NCBI GenBank assembly: GCA_024401185.1
Contig: JAKSLO010000008.1
Location: 1-44,213, forward strand
Source of the DNA: Bacteroidaceae bacterium
Lineage (GTDB): Bacteria; Bacteroidota; Bacteroidia; Bacteroidales; Bacteroidaceae
Length of the DNA stretch: 44,213 nt
Direction of reading: 5' to 3'
Shown here: positions 15,672-22,279 of the stretch, one piece after another
Layout of the letters: each line of letters opens with the position of its first letter
Position numbering within the stretch: the first letter of the stretch is position 1
Made by a program: the position numbers and the translations under genes
The notes under the pieces: model-generated
Databases searched by the model: none
Seen by the model: the letters and a program-made list of their open reading frames with translations, nothing else
Told to the model about the DNA's origin: nothing

Positions 15672-15706
15672 AGAGGGTTGTACAATGAAGTGCGACCCTC
15701 TTTTTT
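15672..15706 (+). terminator. Terminator of the OmpA-family gene
   Basis: AGAGGGTTG (15672-15680) pairs with CGACCCTCT (15693-15701), one G-T wobble, and runs into TTTTTT. It lies about 50 bases after the stop codon. Confidence 0.9.
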
Positions 15707-15792
15707 GTGTGCTTGAATAGCTTTCTGTCTCGAGCGAAAGGGGAAGCCTTACATGCAGTGTGGTTGTCAATTTCTTTTCCTGCTTTACATCA

Positions 15793-15869
15793 CCCGATGC
15801 ATTCCCGTAATCAACCCGAAGTCAACCCGATATCAATCCGTAATCAACCCGATGGATTCCCGTAGTATG
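15793..15869. repeat. 11-bp degenerate tandem array
   Basis: Seven units in strict 11-bp register from 15793: CCCGATGCATT, CCCGTAATCAA, CCCGAAGTCAA, CCCGATATCAA, TCCGTAATCAA, CCCGATGGATT, CCCGTAGTATG. The CCCG anchor is kept and the rest drifts. It sits in the 505-base gap between the OmpA-family gene and the GH125 gene. That gap also holds the terminator at 15672-15706, a minus-strand terminator at 15930-15962 and repeat copy B; I see no credible gene in it. Confidence 0.9.
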
Positions 15870-15929
15870 AAATACCGATGAATGAGCTTGGTATGGAATG
15901 CTATTTGTAATAATGTTTTTGTAAACCGC

Positions 15930-15962
15930 AAAAAAGCGGAGAGATGTCTGGCATCTCCCCGC
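15930..15962 (-). terminator. Terminator at the end of repeat copy B, downstream of GH125
   Basis: On the minus strand GCGGGGAGATG pairs with CATCTCTCCGC (one G-U wobble) and is followed by TTTTTT. The sequence AGACATCTCTCCGC resembles AGACACCTCTGCGAGC at the matching position of copy A, so the hairpin belongs to the shared element. Confidence 0.8.
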
Positions 15963-16024
15963 TCGTTATTTTGCAGGCATGAATCTTCTCCCTTTTGGAG
16001 GAGCACGATTCTCTTATGTGCTCT

Positions 16025-16101
16025 TTACTTTCGCTTTACTTTCACTCACAGTTCTCCACAGTTTTGTGAACGCTCCCTGAGTGCACCGTGAGTGCTGCGT
16101 G
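16025..16101 (-). repeat. 11-bp degenerate tandem array, copy B of the dispersed element
   Basis: Read on the minus strand, seven 11-bp units: CACGCAGCACT, CACGGTGCACT, CAGGGAGCGTT, CACAAAACTGT, GGAGAACTGTG, AGTGAAAGTAA, AGCGAAAGTAA. The last four match units of copy A (1494-1548) with few changes; copy A has one extra unit between GGAGAATTGTG and AGTGAAAGTAA. The array follows the GH125 stop by about 25 bases. Confidence 0.88.
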
Positions 16102-16126
16102 AGTAAAAGGGGTACTTTTCCAAGGG

Positions 16127-17611
16127 TCAGTCGAGTGTGATGGAGTTGAGCAACTCCAGTTTGCCATCGTCGATAAGCTTGATGATGAGTTCGCCAAAGA
16201 GGGTGTTCTGCCAGGCAAACCATTTGCGGGTGAACTTGCCGGCATCGTCCTTGTGGAAAGACTCGTGCATGAAGCCTGTGCCAGCTTCTGTGTTCATCAG
16301 CATCTCTATGCAGTCCTTGATTTCCTTGTCGTCGTTGCTGGTAAAGCAACGCATCATGATACTCATCTGCCAAGGCATGTCGAAGCCTATGTGAGGGCCG
16401 CCAATGCCTTCGCCCGCCTTACCGCGGAAGAAGTAGGGGTTGTCTTCGCTCCATACAAACCGACGGGTGTTGCGGTATATCTGGTCTTTTTCGGACACAT
16501 CGCCCATGTAGGTCATCGACAAGAGCGAAGGCACGTTGGCATCGTCCATGATGAGTTGATTGCCAAAGCCATCCACCTCATAGGCGTAGATCATGCCGTA
16601 CTTGGGATGGTTGTAGATGGCATAGCGTTGTAGTGCGTCATACACCTCGTCGGCTAAGTCTGTACAATGCTTGGCCAGGTCTTTTCTCATGTTTACCGTC
16701 TCCAGTATTTCTGCAGCATGGCGCAACTGAGTTACCGCCATGAAGTTGCTGGGTACAAGGTAGGGGAATGTGGTGGCATCGTCGCTCGGGCGGAAGGCAG
16801 ATGCAATGAGGCCGATGGGCTTTACGGGAGCGCCATATCCGTCATTGATCATGGTGTCGGTGGCACGTTCCGTGCGTCGCTGGAAACGGTAGTTGCCATG
16901 CCCGTTGAGGCGTTGCTGGTCACGGAAGGTGTTGAGGATGTGGCTGATGGCCTCAATCCATGCCTCGCCAAACACACCGGTGTCGCCTGTCTGCTTCCAG
17001 TATTCATAGGCAAGGCGAATCACGTAGCAAGGCGAGTCGATTTCCCATTTGCGCTCATGCAGTTCAGGTGTCATCTCGGTAAGGTCGCTCATCCACATGC
17101 CATCCTCTTGAGGCTCGTAGTTGAACGCATTGGCATAACTGTCAATGTTGATGCACTTGAACTGTCGCAAAAGTACGCCTGCCAACATGCGTCGGAGATG
17201 CTCGTCGTGCTTGGCTAGTCGGACGTAGGGAAAGACCTGTGCCCCAGAGTCGCGCAGCCACATGGCGGGGATGTCACCAGTAAAGACAAAGGTGTCGGGA
17301 TTGCCATCTTCGTCGCTCTCCTCGTAGTGAACTGTGGTGTCGAGCGTGTTGGGGAAGCAATTGGTGAACATCCAGATGAGTTTGCGATTCGACAGTTGGG
17401 CAGACACCTCTTTTATCTTGTTCTCCACTGCCTCACTCTTGAAGAGCCGGCTGTTCTTGTCGGGGCGTTGGCTTTTCCGTATCTTGATCTGATTGGCTGT
17501 ATTGTCGTCTTGCTGGACGATGGAAGTAGAGGCTGTAAGTTCCTCTCCGGGTTTATGGGCATTGGCTTGCATGGATAGCGTCAACGCCAAGCTTGATAGT
17601 AAGAGTTTCAT
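16127..17611 (-). CDS. GH125-family glycoside hydrolase (exo-alpha-1,6-mannosidase type)
   Basis: A 494-residue secreted enzyme. A signal peptide ends near MQANA (residue 18). The (alpha/alpha)6 catalytic domain (formerly DUF1237) shows family features: FTGDIPAMWLRDSGAQVFPY, EDGMWMSDLTEMTPELHERKWEIDSPCYVIRLAYEYW, and IGGPHIGFDMPWQMSIM. Known GH125 enzymes remove terminal alpha-1,6-linked mannose from N-glycan or yeast-type mannan structures. It is last in a minus-strand run after the sirtuin and FKBP genes (21-base gap to FKBP). No SusC/SusD genes accompany it here, so it is not part of a visible polysaccharide utilisation locus. Confidence 0.9.
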   Translation of the reverse strand: MKLLLSSLALTLSMQANAHKPGEELTASTSIVQQDDNTANQIKIRKSQRPDKNSRLFKSEAVENKIKEVSAQLSNRKLIWMFTNCFPNTLDTTVHYEESDEDGNPDTFVFTGDIPAMWLRDSGAQVFPYVRLAKHDEHLRRMLAGVLLRQFKCINIDSYANAFNYEPQEDGMWMSDLTEMTPELHERKWEIDSPCYVIRLAYEYWKQTGDTGVFGEAWIEAISHILNTFRDQQRLNGHGNYRFQRRTERATDTMINDGYGAPVKPIGLIASAFRPSDDATTFPYLVPSNFMAVTQLRHAAEILETVNMRKDLAKHCTDLADEVYDALQRYAIYNHPKYGMIYAYEVDGFGNQLIMDDANVPSLLSMTYMGDVSEKDQIYRNTRRFVWSEDNPYFFRGKAGEGIGGPHIGFDMPWQMSIMMRCFTSNDDKEIKDCIEMLMNTEAGTGFMHESFHKDDAGKFTRKWFAWQNTLFGELIIKLIDDGKLELLNSITLD

Positions 17612-17632
17612 AACCGATGATGTAGATGAGAT

Positions 17633-18037
17633 TTATCCGATGGCAATGAGTTGTATCTCAAAGACGAGGGTGGAGTTGGCGGGAATGTCGCTACCCATGG
17701 AGCGACTGCCATAGCCCATCTCGCTGGGGATGTACACTATCCAGTGGTCGCCGATGTGCATGTTGACCAGGGCAATCTGGAAACCGCTGATAAGTTCGTT
17801 TACGCGGAATGCTTCGGGGCAGTTGCGGGTGAATGAGTTGTCGAACACCTTTCCGCTGATGAGCGAACCTTTGTAGTGGCATGTGACGATGCTGCGGGGA
17901 GTCACCTCTCCCTCGCCATTACCTTCCTCCACCACTTTGTAGAGGATGCCGCCTCGTAGCTCCTTCACACCCTCCTCCTTGCGAATGTCGATGAGGAACT
18001 GCTCGTTGTTTTGCTTGTATTGTGCTTTCTTAGACAT
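17633..18037 (-). CDS. FKBP-type peptidyl-prolyl isomerase, cytoplasmic
   Basis: A 134-residue protein without signal peptide. The FKBP domain fills about 30-134: VTCHYKGSLISGKVFDNSF, then GFQIALVNMHIGDHWIVYIPSEMGYG and a final NSTLVFEIQLIAI strand. The usual GW of the 'V(I/V)xGW' core is GF here (ISGFQIAL), a change in the active-site floor that may lower isomerase activity. Its start overlaps the end of the sirtuin gene by 8 bases, so the two are probably translated together. Confidence 0.88.
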   Translation of the reverse strand: MSKKAQYKQNNEQFLIDIRKEEGVKELRGGILYKVVEEGNGEGEVTPRSIVTCHYKGSLISGKVFDNSFTRNCPEAFRVNELISGFQIALVNMHIGDHWIVYIPSEMGYGSRSMGSDIPANSTLVFEIQLIAIG

Positions 18038-18737
18038 CTTGATTTATTTTTTCGATAAACTCCTTCATTCCTTCGCTTGCTCCCTTCTGTATGTGGGTAA
18101 AGCGTCGGAGGCTGTTCCATTGAACTGGTTTGGGGTCAATAAGATAGATGGGTGTATCTTCGGGTACATAGTTCAGCAGACCTGCTGCGGGATATACGTT
18201 GAGGCTGGTGCCGATGACCAGATAGATGTCGGCCTTGGTGGTTTCCATGATGGCAGGTTCAATTTCGGGAACTGACTCGCCAAACCATACGATGAAGGGG
18301 CGCAGCTGGCTGCCGTCTTCAGCTTTGTCGCCCATCTTTATCTCCAGGTTGTCTTCCGGGAGGGTACGAATGTAGCGAGGGTCGTTGGGTGAGTCGCTAC
18401 TCGTTACCTTCATCAATTCACCATGCAAGTGGATGATGTGTGACGAACCGGCTCTTTCGTGCAGGTTGTCAACGTTTTGCGTGATGACGGTAATGTCGAA
18501 GTCCTTTTCGAGTTCTGCCAAAATGCGATGCCCCTCATTAGGTTCCACGTGAGGCAGTTGCATACGCCTCTCGTTGTAGAAACGGGTCATCAACTCGGGA
18601 TTGCGATACCAACCCTCAATGCTGGCCACATCTTCCACTTTGTATTGTTCCCATAATCCGTTATTGTCGCGGAAAGTGCTGATACCGCTCTCGGCACTCA
18701 TGCCGGCTCCGGTTAAAACAATAAGTTTCTTCTTCAT
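18030..18737 (-). CDS. Sirtuin (NAD-dependent protein deacylase), cysteine-free
   Basis: A 235-residue Sir2 protein with the NAD motifs GAGMSAESGISTFR (10-23), TQNVDNLH (86-93) and catalytic His105 in HLHGE, then GTSLNVYPA. Tyr54 and Arg57 (FYNERR) match the Tyr-x-x-Arg pair of class III desuccinylases such as SIRT5 and CobB, which bind acidic acyl groups. The small domain lacks the four zinc-binding cysteines; in fact the whole protein contains no cysteine, with VTSSDSPNDPRYI in their place. Removal of succinyl or malonyl groups from lysines is inferred. It is the first gene of the sirtuin-FKBP-GH125 run. Confidence 0.9.
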   Translation of the reverse strand: MKKKLIVLTGAGMSAESGISTFRDNNGLWEQYKVEDVASIEGWYRNPELMTRFYNERRMQLPHVEPNEGHRILAELEKDFDITVITQNVDNLHERAGSSHIIHLHGELMKVTSSDSPNDPRYIRTLPEDNLEIKMGDKAEDGSQLRPFIVWFGESVPEIEPAIMETTKADIYLVIGTSLNVYPAAGLLNYVPEDTPIYLIDPKPVQWNSLRRFTHIQKGASEGMKEFIEKINQDV

Positions 18738-18754
18738 GGTTCAACAATGTTTGT

Positions 18755-18766
18755 TGTGCCGGCACA
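18755..18766. promoter_or_regulatory. 12-bp perfect palindrome upstream of the sirtuin gene
   Basis: TGTGCCGGCACA is a perfect palindrome 18 bases before the sirtuin start codon, in the space shared with the divergent FKBP promoter. It is a candidate operator; no regulator is recognised. Confidence 0.4.
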
Positions 18767-18895
18767 CAAGCAAAGGGCTTTTTTTTGAAGGTGCTTATGC
18801 TTGAATTATCGACACCAAAATAGTCACTTTATTATAATAATGTGCAAAAATATCAAAAAAAACGCTAATACACAAAATTATTATCAACTTTTCGG

Positions 18896-18925
18896 TTGCT
18901 AATTATCATTTATTTCGTACTTTTG
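18896..18925 (+). promoter_or_regulatory. Promoter of the FKBP cluster
   Basis: TTG (18896-18898), 19 bases, TACTTTTG (18918-18925) matches the Bacteroidota promoter. It predicts a start near 18932 and a leader of about 23 bases before the first FKBP gene. Confidence 0.65.
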
Positions 18926-18954
18926 CACCGAATTTTTTTAAACGTAATATTTAG

Positions 18955-19539
18955 ATGAACAAGATTAGTTATGCTCTGGGCCTTGGCATTGGCCAGCAGC
19001 TTAAGAGTATGCACATTGATGGATTTAGTGTAGAAGACTTTACCCGTAGTATCTCGGACGTGTTGAATGACAAGCCTACAGAGATGAGCGCACGTGACGC
19101 TCAGCAGATGCTGAACGAGTATTTTGAGAACAAGGCAAAAGAGGATGCTCAGCAGACCATTGCTGAGGGTGCAGCCTTCTTGAAGGATAACGGAACTCGT
19201 GAAGGTGTGGTTACCACCAAGAGCGGTTTGCAGTATGAAATCCTGACCGAGGGTACTGGCAAGAGTCCCAAGGCTACCGATAAGGTTCGTTGCCACTACG
19301 AGGGCAAGTTGCTCGACGGAAGCGTGTTCGACAGCAGTTACCAGCGTGGCGAGCCTGCCGATTTTGGATTGAACCAGGTAATCGCAGGTTGGACAGAAGG
19401 CGTGCAGCTGATGAAGGAAGGTGCCAAGTTCCGCTTCTTCATTCCCTATCTCTTGGGCTATGGTGAGCGTGGTGCAGGTGCAAGCATTCCTCCCTACAGC
19501 ACCCTTATCTTTGACGTTGAGTTGATCAAGGTGCTGTAA
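18955..19539 (+). CDS. FKBP-type peptidyl-prolyl isomerase, FklB/Mip-like, cytoplasmic
   Basis: A 194-residue protein of two parts: an N-terminal helical dimerisation segment (SYALGLGIGQQLKSM ... NEYFENKAKED) typical of Mip/FklB proteins, and a C-terminal FKBP domain (about 88-194) with VRCHYEGKLLDGSVFDSSY, VIAGWTEGVQLM and GYGERGAG. The active-site Tyr, Phe, Asp and Trp residues are present. There is no signal peptide, unlike its two downstream paralogues. It is the first gene of the three-FKBP run, directly after a good promoter and before an 8-bp tandem array. Confidence 0.92.
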   Translation: MNKISYALGLGIGQQLKSMHIDGFSVEDFTRSISDVLNDKPTEMSARDAQQMLNEYFENKAKEDAQQTIAEGAAFLKDNGTREGVVTTKSGLQYEILTEGTGKSPKATDKVRCHYEGKLLDGSVFDSSYQRGEPADFGLNQVIAGWTEGVQLMKEGAKFRFFIPYLLGYGERGAGASIPPYSTLIFDVELIKVL

Positions 19540-19566
19540 GTGTCGGGCAAGATAATGGCTCAATAA

Positions 19567-19670
19567 GACGAAAATTCGATGGCTTGACGGTTCGATGGTC
19601 CGATAGCTCGATAGCTCGGCGATTTGATAACTCGGCGATTCGATAACTCGATAATTCGATAACTCGAAAA
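19567..19670 (+). repeat. 8-bp degenerate tandem array between FKBP genes
   Basis: Thirteen 8-bp steps in unbroken register, including TTCGATGG (19575, 19591), CTCGATAG (19607), CTCGGCGA (19615, 19631), TTCGATAA (19639, 19655) and CTCGATAA (19647). Alternating units suggest 16-bp higher-order duplication. It starts 27 bases after the first FKBP stop codon. Confidence 0.92.
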
Positions 19671-19696
19671 AACAAAAAAATAACAATAGAAAACAA

Positions 19697-20593
19697 ATGA
19701 AAAAGATTTCAATGTTTTTGGCTGCAGCTGCAGCCGTTGTAATGAGCTCTTGTGGTGGTAGCTCTACTCCCAAGGCTACTCTTGGAAATGGTATTGACAG
19801 CTTGTGCTATGCTTATGGTATGGATCAGGCTAATGGCTTCAATGAGTTTGCCTTCTCTGATCCCAGAGGTATGTGTCTTGACTCTGCTTACCAGAACGAA
19901 CTTATCAAGGGTATTATTGATGGTGCCAACCTGGGTGGCTCGGATAGCAAGCAGGCTTACTATGCAGGTGTAGCTATCGGCCAGCAGTTGCGTAATAATG
20001 TTAATAAAGGTTTGGCTTATCGGATTTTCGGTGACGATGCCGATTCTACACAGGTTGTAAGTCTTAATGACTTCATGGCAGGTTTCATTGCTGCTATCAA
20101 GGGTGACTCTACTATTATGTCTCCTTCTGGTGTGAGAGAATTCATCACTGTGAAGATGAACGAGATCAAGGCTAAGGCTATGGAGGCTCAGTATGGTGAG
20201 TACCGCAAGCAGAACGAGGAATATATGAAGAAGATTGCCAAGGCTGATAGTGTTCAGGCTTTGGGTGGCGGCGTATATTACAAGTGCTTGGTACAGGGTA
20301 ATGGTGCCATTCCTACCTTGAATGATCGCGTGAAGGTACATTATGAGGGTAAGACCATCGATGGTTCTATCTTTGACAGCAGCTACACTCGCGGCGAACC
20401 CATCGAGTTGGGTTGCAGTCAGGTAATCAAGGGTTGGACCGATGCTTTGACTCACATGCCTGTAGGCAGTAAGTGGATTCTCTACATTCCTTCTGAGGCT
20501 GGCTACGGTGCACAGGATCAGGGTCCCATCAAGCCTTTCTCTACTCTGATCTTTACGGTAGAGTTGCTTGATATCGTAAAGCAGGCTGAATAA
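19697..20593 (+). CDS. FKBP-type isomerase, lipoprotein
   Basis: A 298-residue protein with a lipoprotein signal (AVVMSSCGGSS, lipidated Cys19), so it is anchored in the outer or inner membrane. An N-terminal helical domain of about 160 residues (FGDDADSTQV, FMAGFIAAIKG) precedes the FKBP domain (about 190-298: VKVHYEGKTIDGSIFDSSY, VIKGWTDALTHM, GYGAQDQG). Active-site residues are kept. It would assist folding of exported proteins. It lies between two paralogues, with an 8-bp tandem array before it and a hairpin after it. Confidence 0.9.
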   Translation: MKKISMFLAAAAAVVMSSCGGSSTPKATLGNGIDSLCYAYGMDQANGFNEFAFSDPRGMCLDSAYQNELIKGIIDGANLGGSDSKQAYYAGVAIGQQLRNNVNKGLAYRIFGDDADSTQVVSLNDFMAGFIAAIKGDSTIMSPSGVREFITVKMNEIKAKAMEAQYGEYRKQNEEYMKKIAKADSVQALGGGVYYKCLVQGNGAIPTLNDRVKVHYEGKTIDGSIFDSSYTRGEPIELGCSQVIKGWTDALTHMPVGSKWILYIPSEAGYGAQDQGPIKPFSTLIFTVELLDIVKQAE

Positions 20594-20641
20594 GATTGTA
20601 GGTTACCTAAAGTCTGTAACTCAGAAAGTTATAAATATCGG

Positions 20642-20674
20642 CAACGGGAAAGGCTCCTTCAGTTTTTCCCGTTG
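20642..20674 (+). other. Strong hairpin between the second and third FKBP genes
   Basis: CAACGGGAAA (20642-20651) and TTTCCCGTTG (20665-20674) form a perfect 10-bp stem with a 13-base loop. No T-run follows, so it may protect or tune the mRNA rather than terminate it. Confidence 0.65.
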
Positions 20675-20701
20675 TTGGCATAAAAAATAAAGATAAAGAA
20701 T

Positions 20702-21592
20702 ATGAAAACTTTGAGATTTGTCTTGGTATTGGCAGCTGCCTTGCTTTGTACGGGTGCCATGGCTAAGGATAAGAAAGTCAAGAAAAACAAGAAGAATGCT
20801 GCTCCTGTAGAAGTAGTTGACACCGTGAGCGTTGACGTGTTCAGTTTCCACATGGGACGTGCCAACACCAACGGCTTGAAGCAGTACCTGGTTCAGCGTA
20901 TGGGTATTGATACTGCTTATGTCGCAGATTTTATCCAGGGCTTTGATAGCAAGCAGTTGACAGAGGCTGACAAGCGCCTGAAGGCTCGTTTGGCAGGTAT
21001 TGAGATCCGTCAGCAGGTGGAGGAGACCGTTATGCCACAGATTGCCTCACAGATCAACGATTCTGTAGATTTGCTTAACCATGAGCAGTTTGTACGTGGT
21101 TTTCGTGCAGGTGTGTTGGGCGAGGACGTGCCCGGCGTAAGCATGGACAGCACCCAGGCTTTGGTACAGAAGCAAATGGATTACTATGTTAAGAGCAAGT
21201 ATTCGGCCACTATCAAGGCTGGTCAGGATTACTTGGCCAAAAACGCCAAGAACAAGGATGTGGTGACCACAGAGAGCGGTTTGCAGTATAAGGTGCTGAC
21301 CAAGGGCACTGGTGACATTCCTGCCGCTACCGACCGTGTGAAAGTGAACTACCGTGGTACCTTGATTGACGGTACAGAGTTTGACAGCAGCTACAAGCGT
21401 GGCGAGCCTGCCACCTTTGGCTGTAACCAGGTAATCAAGGGTTGGACAGAGGCGCTGACCATGATGCCTGTGGGTAGCAAGTGGGAAATCTACATCCCTC
21501 AGGAACTGGGTTACGGAGAGCGTGAGGCAGGAAAGATTCCTCCCTACAGTACCTTGATTTTCGAGGTAGAGTTGCTTGATATCGTAAAATAA
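20702..21592 (+). CDS. FKBP-type isomerase, periplasmic
   Basis: A 296-residue protein with a cleavable signal peptide (ending LLCTGAMA, about residue 21) and then a lysine-rich stretch (KDKKVKKNKKNAA). A helical N-terminal half resembling Mip-type dimerisation domains precedes a C-terminal FKBP domain (about 190-296: VKVNYRGTLIDGTEFDSSY, VIKGWTEALTMM, GYGEREAG). The paralogue upstream shares the ending VELLDIVK, so the pair arose by duplication. It ends the cluster, before a strong terminator. Confidence 0.9.
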   Translation: MKTLRFVLVLAAALLCTGAMAKDKKVKKNKKNAAPVEVVDTVSVDVFSFHMGRANTNGLKQYLVQRMGIDTAYVADFIQGFDSKQLTEADKRLKARLAGIEIRQQVEETVMPQIASQINDSVDLLNHEQFVRGFRAGVLGEDVPGVSMDSTQALVQKQMDYYVKSKYSATIKAGQDYLAKNAKNKDVVTTESGLQYKVLTKGTGDIPAATDRVKVNYRGTLIDGTEFDSSYKRGEPATFGCNQVIKGWTEALTMMPVGSKWEIYIPQELGYGEREAGKIPPYSTLIFEVELLDIVK

Positions 21593-21667
21593 ACCAATAA
21601 CCTCTCGTCACCGCTTTTTGAATGTGTTATGACAAAAGGCGAGTAAATTCGGGAGAGAATGAGGCAA

Positions 21668-21705
21668 AAAGACACTGAATAATGGGTTCGGTGTCTTTTT
21701 TTTTT
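21668..21705 (+). terminator. Terminator of the FKBP cluster
   Basis: AAGACACTGAA pairs with TTCGGTGTCTT (one G-T wobble) around a 7-base loop and is followed by a run of about ten T. Confidence 0.93.
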
Positions 21706-21736
21706 ATAAAGTGTACATTTATATTGATATTTTGTG

Positions 21737-21744
21737 TAACTTTG
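21737..21744 (+). promoter_or_regulatory. -7 box of the lrp-type gene
   Basis: TAACTTTG matches TAnnTTTG 22 bases before the start codon. The -33 position holds no clear TTTG. Confidence 0.45.
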
Positions 21745-21766
21745 TCAAAATTAACATAACTTTTTT

Positions 21767-22279
21767 ATGGAAAAGATTGACAATCTAGACAAGAAGATTC
21801 TTGAAATCATCTCAAACAATGCCCGCATCCCATTCAAGGATGTGGCTGCAGAATGTGGAGTGAGTCGTGCTGCTATTCACCAGCGTGTACAGCGCCTTAT
21901 TGACATGAATGTCATTGTGGGCTCTGGCTATCACGTTAATCCTACCAGCTTGGGCTACAACACTTGCACCTACATCGGAATTACCCTTGAGAAGGGTTCG
22001 ATGTACAAGCAGGTGTGCGAGGAGTTTGAGAAGATCCCTGAAATCGTGGAGTGCCACTTCACTACGGGTCCTTACACTATGCTGATTAAATTGTATGCCC
22101 GCGATAATGCAGACTTGATGGAATTGCTCAATAACCGTATTCAGGAGATTCCTGGCGTGATGTCAACGGAAACCCTGATCTCATTGAAGCAGAACATCAA
22201 GAAGGAAGTGCCCATAGGCCGTCAGCAAGCTGAGATGATTCCTTCCATGGAGGAAGACTGGCGCAAGATTAATGACTGA
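21767..22279 (+). CDS. Lrp/AsnC-family transcriptional regulator
   Basis: A 170-residue regulator. The N-terminal helix-turn-helix reads LDKKILEIISNNARIPFKDVAAECGVSRAAIHQRVQRL (split here at residues 8-45), followed by a RAM ligand-binding domain (TYIGITLEKG ... VVECHFTTGPYTMLIKL) with the glycine-rich amino-acid-binding turn. Such proteins sense amino acids and form octamers. Its stop shares one base with the start of the C26-M19 fusion gene, so it is co-transcribed with, and probably controls, that peptide-degrading enzyme in response to an amino acid. Confidence 0.93.
   Translation: MEKIDNLDKKILEIISNNARIPFKDVAAECGVSRAAIHQRVQRLIDMNVIVGSGYHVNPTSLGYNTCTYIGITLEKGSMYKQVCEEFEKIPEIVECHFTTGPYTMLIKLYARDNADLMELLNNRIQEIPGVMSTETLISLKQNIKKEVPIGRQQAEMIPSMEEDWRKIND

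Noticed and set aside
15882..16091. 69-residue plus-strand open frame in the gap before GH125
   Set aside because: It runs through a minus-strand terminator and repeat copy B; no protein-like composition.
16127..17611. Polysaccharide utilisation locus
   Set aside because: A single GH125 gene without SusC, SusD, sensor or other glycosidase genes nearby.
18910..19773. 287-residue minus-strand open frame across the first FKBP gene
   Set aside because: It reads through the repeat array and the antisense of FKBP; its N-terminal part is the translated 8-bp repeat (RVIESPSYQIAELSSY), not protein-like.
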